From Pomphorhynchus laevis (lineage: Eukaryota > Acanthocephala > Palaeacanthocephala > Echinorhynchida > Pomphorhynchidae): a stretch of DNA of 64,000 nt. Made by a program: the position numbers and the translations under genes. This document shows, in pieces, positions 60,291 through 64,000 of this stretch (the first letter of the stretch is position 1; every line of letters begins with the position of its first letter). The notes under the pieces were generated by a model. That model was not told the DNA's origin and searched no databases. It saw nothing but the letters and a program-made list of their open reading frames with translations. The stretch is taken from positions 62,001 through 126,000 of the forward strand of contig WNNJ02000322.1 in NCBI GenBank assembly GCA_012934845.2. Reading direction: 5' to 3'.

Positions 60291-61305
60291 CTAGTGGAGA
60301 AGACACATAGGGGAGATGGAGCGCCATCGAATTTTTGGGCGGGTGTGGACAACTTGAAGATTTCCATCGATGTTTCGGATGGAGAGAGATGTTTCGCCGT
60401 TTTCCTCACGACGGTGTTTTTCGATGCAGGCAGATGAGAGTTGAGCGATTTCGTAGGGGGTGCGATCGGGGAAGATGCGAGTGGATGAAGAGGACATGAG
60501 TTTGAATCGTTGGGAGATGACTAAGGACGCGGGAGAGGGATGCTTGAAAAAATTAAGGGGAGGGGGCTGGGAAGGATTAGACTGAGAACATTTGTTTGGG
60601 CGATTAATGTAACAGGATAGATGTTGTTAAAAAAGGATGGTTTATCCACAGGAACAAGAGAAGAGAGGATGGATCTGAATGTGGAAACATGGTGGTGAGA
60701 CGTGCCTGTGGAGGTAAAGCGGTGGAAGGAGTGATATTAGTGACGATGACGCAACGATTGCGATAAGGAAAGCATTTCCGCAATGGAGGACGAGTAACGT
60801 GAGTTGGTGAGATCACGATAGGAGAGCTGGGAGTTGAGAATATCAAGGGAGTAGGTTTGACAGCAGAAGACAAATAGGATTCGTATAATATAGAGGGTGG
60901 TTAGCGATGTGAGGAAAGATTATGAGTGGAAGGATTGTGGGGGTTGGTGGAGGTGATTTTGATTGAGGAATGTAGGTTATTGAGAAACGAGACAGAAGGG
61001 AAGAGACGGGGTGTCGGAAAGTGAAGACATGGTATTAGAAGTGCATGTGGTGACAAGTTCAGTGGGTTGACAAAGGACATCAGAAACGACTTGGGTGATT
61101 TGAGTGGACACGTTGAAGGTTGTAATGTTCTTATGGGAGAGGTCGCGTATGAGTTTGTTGGCACAAAAGCTACATAGGAAGTCTTCTTTAGACTTACTGT
61201 TGTCGCATGCGATTGTAGTTTAGACGCTACAGTCGTGTGTTGAGCACTGTACTTGTACTTGATCACAGTTGGTGCCGGTCGTAGCTGTCTTCTTACGTTC
61301 TCCAT
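60291..61305 (-). pseudogene. LINE B ORF1, long copy
   Basis: Start MENVRRQLRPAP; in the shifted frame QVQCSTHDCSV and DFLCSFCANKLIRDLSHKNI show the finger. Later TRPPLRKCFPYRNRCVIVTN, RTPYEIAQLSSACIEKHRRE and NGETSLSIRNIDGNLQVVHT as in B7. At least two frameshifts. The finger's first W codon is a stop here. Confidence 0.72.
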
Positions 61306-61337
61306 TCAACGTCATTGTGTGCTTAAACTGTTAAACT

Positions 61338-61475
61338 TGCTACTGGAACTGGATTTATCTGGAATTGGATTGATCTGGAACTGGATTGATCTTAAGCTGG
61401 ATTGATCTGGGACTGGATTGATCTGGAACTAGATTGATCTGGAACTGGATTGATCTGGAGCTGGATTGATTGTAA
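61338..61475 (-). repeat. LINE B 5' monomers, 8 x 16 bp
   Basis: Eight 16-bp units, more diverged than the array at 57452 (for example TTAAGCTGGATT, GGAATTGGATT). Upstream of the family B ORF1 start at 61305. Confidence 0.93.
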
Positions 61476-61479
61476 ATTT

Positions 61480-62030
61480 TAATAACCAAAAGATTTCAAC
61501 AAGTAGGCCATCACAGTACTATAAGCCAGCACAACACGCTATATTTTGGTATTGGTGGATCGCATCAGCCACTGATCCAATACCTACGTTTTATGCTTCG
61601 GTCGTTTCAAAGTCGGCTGACAAACACTCGACTCGTCTGCTTTTTTTGATAATTAGATTTAATGAAAGACTTTCGTCTTACGTTTTGCAAACTAAAATTT
61701 GAAATCAGTTCAATTAGTTCTTATCTTTATTTATAAAATTGAAATTTTGATGACGTTTTTATTTTGTACGCTACTTTAATCATATCTATAATCCAACAGC
61801 AGTACGCTACATTTCAGTATTGGTAGACTTCCTTAGCTACTGATCAAATATCTACGGTTCATGTCTCGGTCCTTTTTATGTTGGTTGACGATCACTCGGC
61901 TCGTCTGCTTTTATTGACAATTAGATTTAATGAAAGACTTTTGTCTTACATTTTGCAAATTAAATTGAAATCATTTCTGATTTCAAATTAAATCAGCGAT
62001 GGTAGGAGAAGGTGAGGCCTTTAATTGAAT
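61480..62030. repeat. Repeat T copies 5 and 6
   Basis: Two partial T units in direct order: TTGGTATTGGTGGATCGCAT at 61545 and TTTCAGTATTGGTAGACTTC at 61811, each followed by a CACTCG-CTCGTCTGCTTTT block and ATTAGATTTAATGAAAGACT. The first joins the family B 5' leader (TTTTAATAACCAAAAGATTT), the same joint as at 57700. Confidence 0.75.
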
Positions 62031-62034
62031 ACCT

Positions 62035-62440
62035 ACATATTTTGCAATTTATTGCAATTTTTAAACTACTCATCTATAGATTCTAAGCTCAAGATCAAAA
62101 AGCAAAAAAGCAATTCACAATATTATTAAGGTATATCTTTCAATTTTTATAATCTTACTGAAGCAAATTTAAACATTTAAGTTTAATATATGGAATTGAA
62201 AAATTTAATTATATTTATACTATAGCATCACAATTTAAAATCATGATGCTTTTAAAATAATTTAAATTTTAAAATTTAACTGCTGAAATTTATAAATATT
62301 CAACTGTGTGAAATTTCAATTCTATTTATTTTATAAAATCCCAATTAAAAAATCGTTAACCAAACATTATGAGTTTAGAAATAATTAAATATGTTTATTC
62401 AGAAAAATTGACTAAAAATAGAACGATCTAAAATATAATG
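62035..62440. other. AT-rich spacer
   Basis: No coding, no repeat recognised; possibly unique DNA or a decayed T interior. Confidence 0.4.
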
Positions 62441-62970
62441 TCTCGGCTTTTTCTAGAATCAATTCACGTTTTGGTCCTTTTAATGCTTGCTGACAATCAC
62501 TCGACTCGTCTGCTTTACTCGTAATTAGATTTAATGAAAGACTTTCGTCTTACATTTTGCTAATTTAATTAAAATCATTTCTGATTTCAAATTAAATCAG
62601 CGATTGTAGGGGGAAGGATCAATATTCAAGTTGAAAACCTACCTATTTTTGCAATTAATTTCTTTGATCAAACTAGTCATCTATAATTTGCTACCTAAAT
62701 TTAAGTTATTTTTATTTTTAAATTATTTTATTTAAATCAACGTGCAACAAAAATAATCAACTAAATTTCAATTGTAACACTGACTGCACAAGTATATCAA
62801 TTTGAATTAATATTTAATTTAAAAAAATATTAAATTATTTATGATTTTAAAATAGATTTAACTTATTTGATAACATTGAATGAAGTTTTACGAATAATTT
62901 AATTATTTATTTATCATTTAAATTAGTGTTTGCACAGTTGATTGAATGAAATACATTTCATTTTATTTGG
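62440..62970. repeat. Repeat T copy 7
   Basis: Begins TGCTTGCTGACAATCACTCG, then GAAAGACTTTCGTCTTACAT, CAGCGATTGTAGG, and from 62630 the reverse complement of 24816-25165. Includes a small palindrome AATGAAATACATTTCATT. Confidence 0.75.
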
Positions 62971-62989
62971 CAAATATAATTGAAATCAT

Positions 62990-63560
62990 TTCTGATTTTA
63001 AACTCTTATTAAATACCAAACGTGATACTAAGGTATTGGATCAGTAATTAATAAAGTAAACTAATTCTGATTTAATTTCAATTAAATTTGCAAAATTAAA
63101 ATTTAATTAAGTATATTGTTCAATTTAAATATCAGTAAAGCAAACGAGTTGAGTGATCATTAGCCAACATTAAAAGGACCGAAACTTGAAACTTCCTGAT
63201 CCCATAATTACGTGAAACGTAGTTATTAAATCATCAATAACTACGTCAAAATTTTAAATTTTGATAAATTTTAATTCCTTTCAATAAAAATGCTGTTTTA
63301 CAGGGTCACATTCAAGTGTACAAATATACGAAATAAAATTTATTGTTATACCTGTCCTTGGACACCCACAGGTGTACTCAGTAATTAGTAAAGTCAACTA
63401 ATTCTGATTTAATTTCAATTAAATTTACAAAATTAAAATTTAATTAAGTCTCCTGTTCAACATGCAACATTAAAAGAACCGAAACGTGAAACTACGTGAT
63501 CTAATAACTACGTGAAACATAGTTATTGGATCATCAGATCCAATATCTACGTAATAACTA
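62990..63560. repeat. Diverged T units, partial tandem duplication
   Basis: The block AACTAATTCTGATTTAATTT (63075 and 63398) with ACATTAAAAG-ACCGAAAC-TGAAAC after it occurs twice about 320 bases apart. Related to the CAACATTAAAACGG-GAAGC part of T at 36860. Confidence 0.65.
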
Positions 63561-63579
63561 TCCAATAAGTTAGATGTAT

Positions 63580-63792
63580 TTAAGCTTTTGCTGATAAATA
63601 TAATATAGGTATAGTTTTATTATCTAATTCAAACTTTATACCCTTTTTATCCATTATAGAACAGTGACTTGCAATAATTGTTTCAAAACTCAACTCACTA
63701 CGTTCATATGTTGGATTTACATTTAAATCATTAGAATTAACCTCTTTCATTAGTATATCATGATAAAGCTTTTTGCATATGAATGCATTCAA
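63580..63792 (-). CDS. Short open frame, unknown
   Basis: 70 codons: MNAFICKKLYHDILMKEVNS, NVNPTYERSELSFETIIASH, CSIMDKKGIKFELDNKTIPI. No family recognised; ordinary composition for coding DNA but short. It could be a piece of a mobile element. Low confidence that it is a gene. Confidence 0.2.
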   Translation of the reverse strand: MNAFICKKLYHDILMKEVNSNDLNVNPTYERSELSFETIIASHCSIMDKKGIKFELDNKTIPILYLSAKA

Positions 63793-64000
63793 GATTCCGT
63801 CGTCGTAATTTCACCGAGCTATTAAACTCATCTTACTCAGAATACCTCGAATTTCGACGCAAATACCGATATCTTTTGAACTCAAAATGCTCCTCATACT
63901 GGCAAAGCAAAACATCTTTGCGTGACAATCATCAACACGCGTAGAAATCCATTAATAACCTTGTAGGTAGAAACAAATCCGTCACGTCTATCTCTATCTC
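63790..64000 (+). pseudogene. LINE linker fragment running off the window
   Basis: Plus strand: RRNFTELLNSSYSEYLEFRR, KYRYLLNSKCSSYWQSKTSL, INNLVGRNKSVTSISIS. This resembles the basic linker between APE and RT of LINEs (Y-x-x-LR-x-K-x-x-Y-W, LL-G). One stop inside. The rest lies beyond 64000. Confidence 0.5.

Larger units (their letters stand above)
57961..61475 (-). mobile_element. LINE family B, longest copy (5' monomers to RT thumb)
   Basis: Minus strand: 5' leader and monomers (61475-61338), ORF1 (ATG 61305; a 1-base deletion after the start shifts the finger frame), ORF1 end at 60291, APE (60270-59640), linker, RT (59640-57961). The 3' end is lost at the joint with repeat T. Internal endonuclease deletion after SPIILLP and several frameshifts. 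It gives the gene order of family B. Confidence 0.85.

Overview
This is nuclear DNA of an invertebrate animal. The evidence is spliced host exons with GT-AG introns, an AT-rich background, very dense non-LTR retrotransposons (CR1-like, RTE-like), Penelope-like elements (PLEs), a Ty3/gypsy fossil and hammerhead ribozymes. An arthropod is plausible, but nothing here fixes the species. There is no bacterial gene, operon, tRNA, rRNA or CRISPR array that I can support.

Host genes. The clearest is a FAM114A (Noxp20) family gene on the minus strand, 23622 down to 7802. Eleven coding exons join in frame at consensus splice sites, apart from one exon between 16720 and 12022 that I could not find. Its introns hold an RTE-like LINE, a PLE with a triplicated GIY-YIG end, a second PLE, LINE pieces and a ribozyme element. 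A short plus-strand exon at 5640-5764, followed by AATAAA, looks like the last exon of an unidentified membrane protein gene.

Mobile DNA. Three related LINE families (A, B, E) and CR1-like LINEs (C, D, F) fill most of the rest. A and B begin with tandem promoter-like monomers (20 bp and 16 bp) that share a core. They encode a PHD-like zinc-finger ORF1, an APE endonuclease and a reverse transcriptase, and end in a conserved 3' stem-loop; E shares that stem-loop. A4 (37081-38954) is young: its RT frame is open and it has a 10-bp target duplication. Pieces of a different RT polyprotein class with a nuclease-like C-terminus lie at 4205-4740, 10513-11060 and 31203-31840. A decayed Ty3/gypsy internal region lies at about 52330-56390. 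From 56.8 kb to 63.6 kb an unclassified AT-rich repeat (T) alternates with family B pieces.

Most notable system. Five copies of a hammerhead motif occur in two places. Four have complete cores and fold as type III hammerheads. At 19605-20193 two of them lie as direct repeats 311 bp apart in a 589-bp insert flanked by a perfect 12-bp target duplication, inside a PLE reading frame. This is the layout expected of a retrozyme. The other locus (4960-5235) is a head-to-head palindrome of the same motif.

Other themes are repeated chimeric junctions, LINE copies in which a 3' part precedes a 5' part, and many perfect snap-back hairpins at element boundaries.
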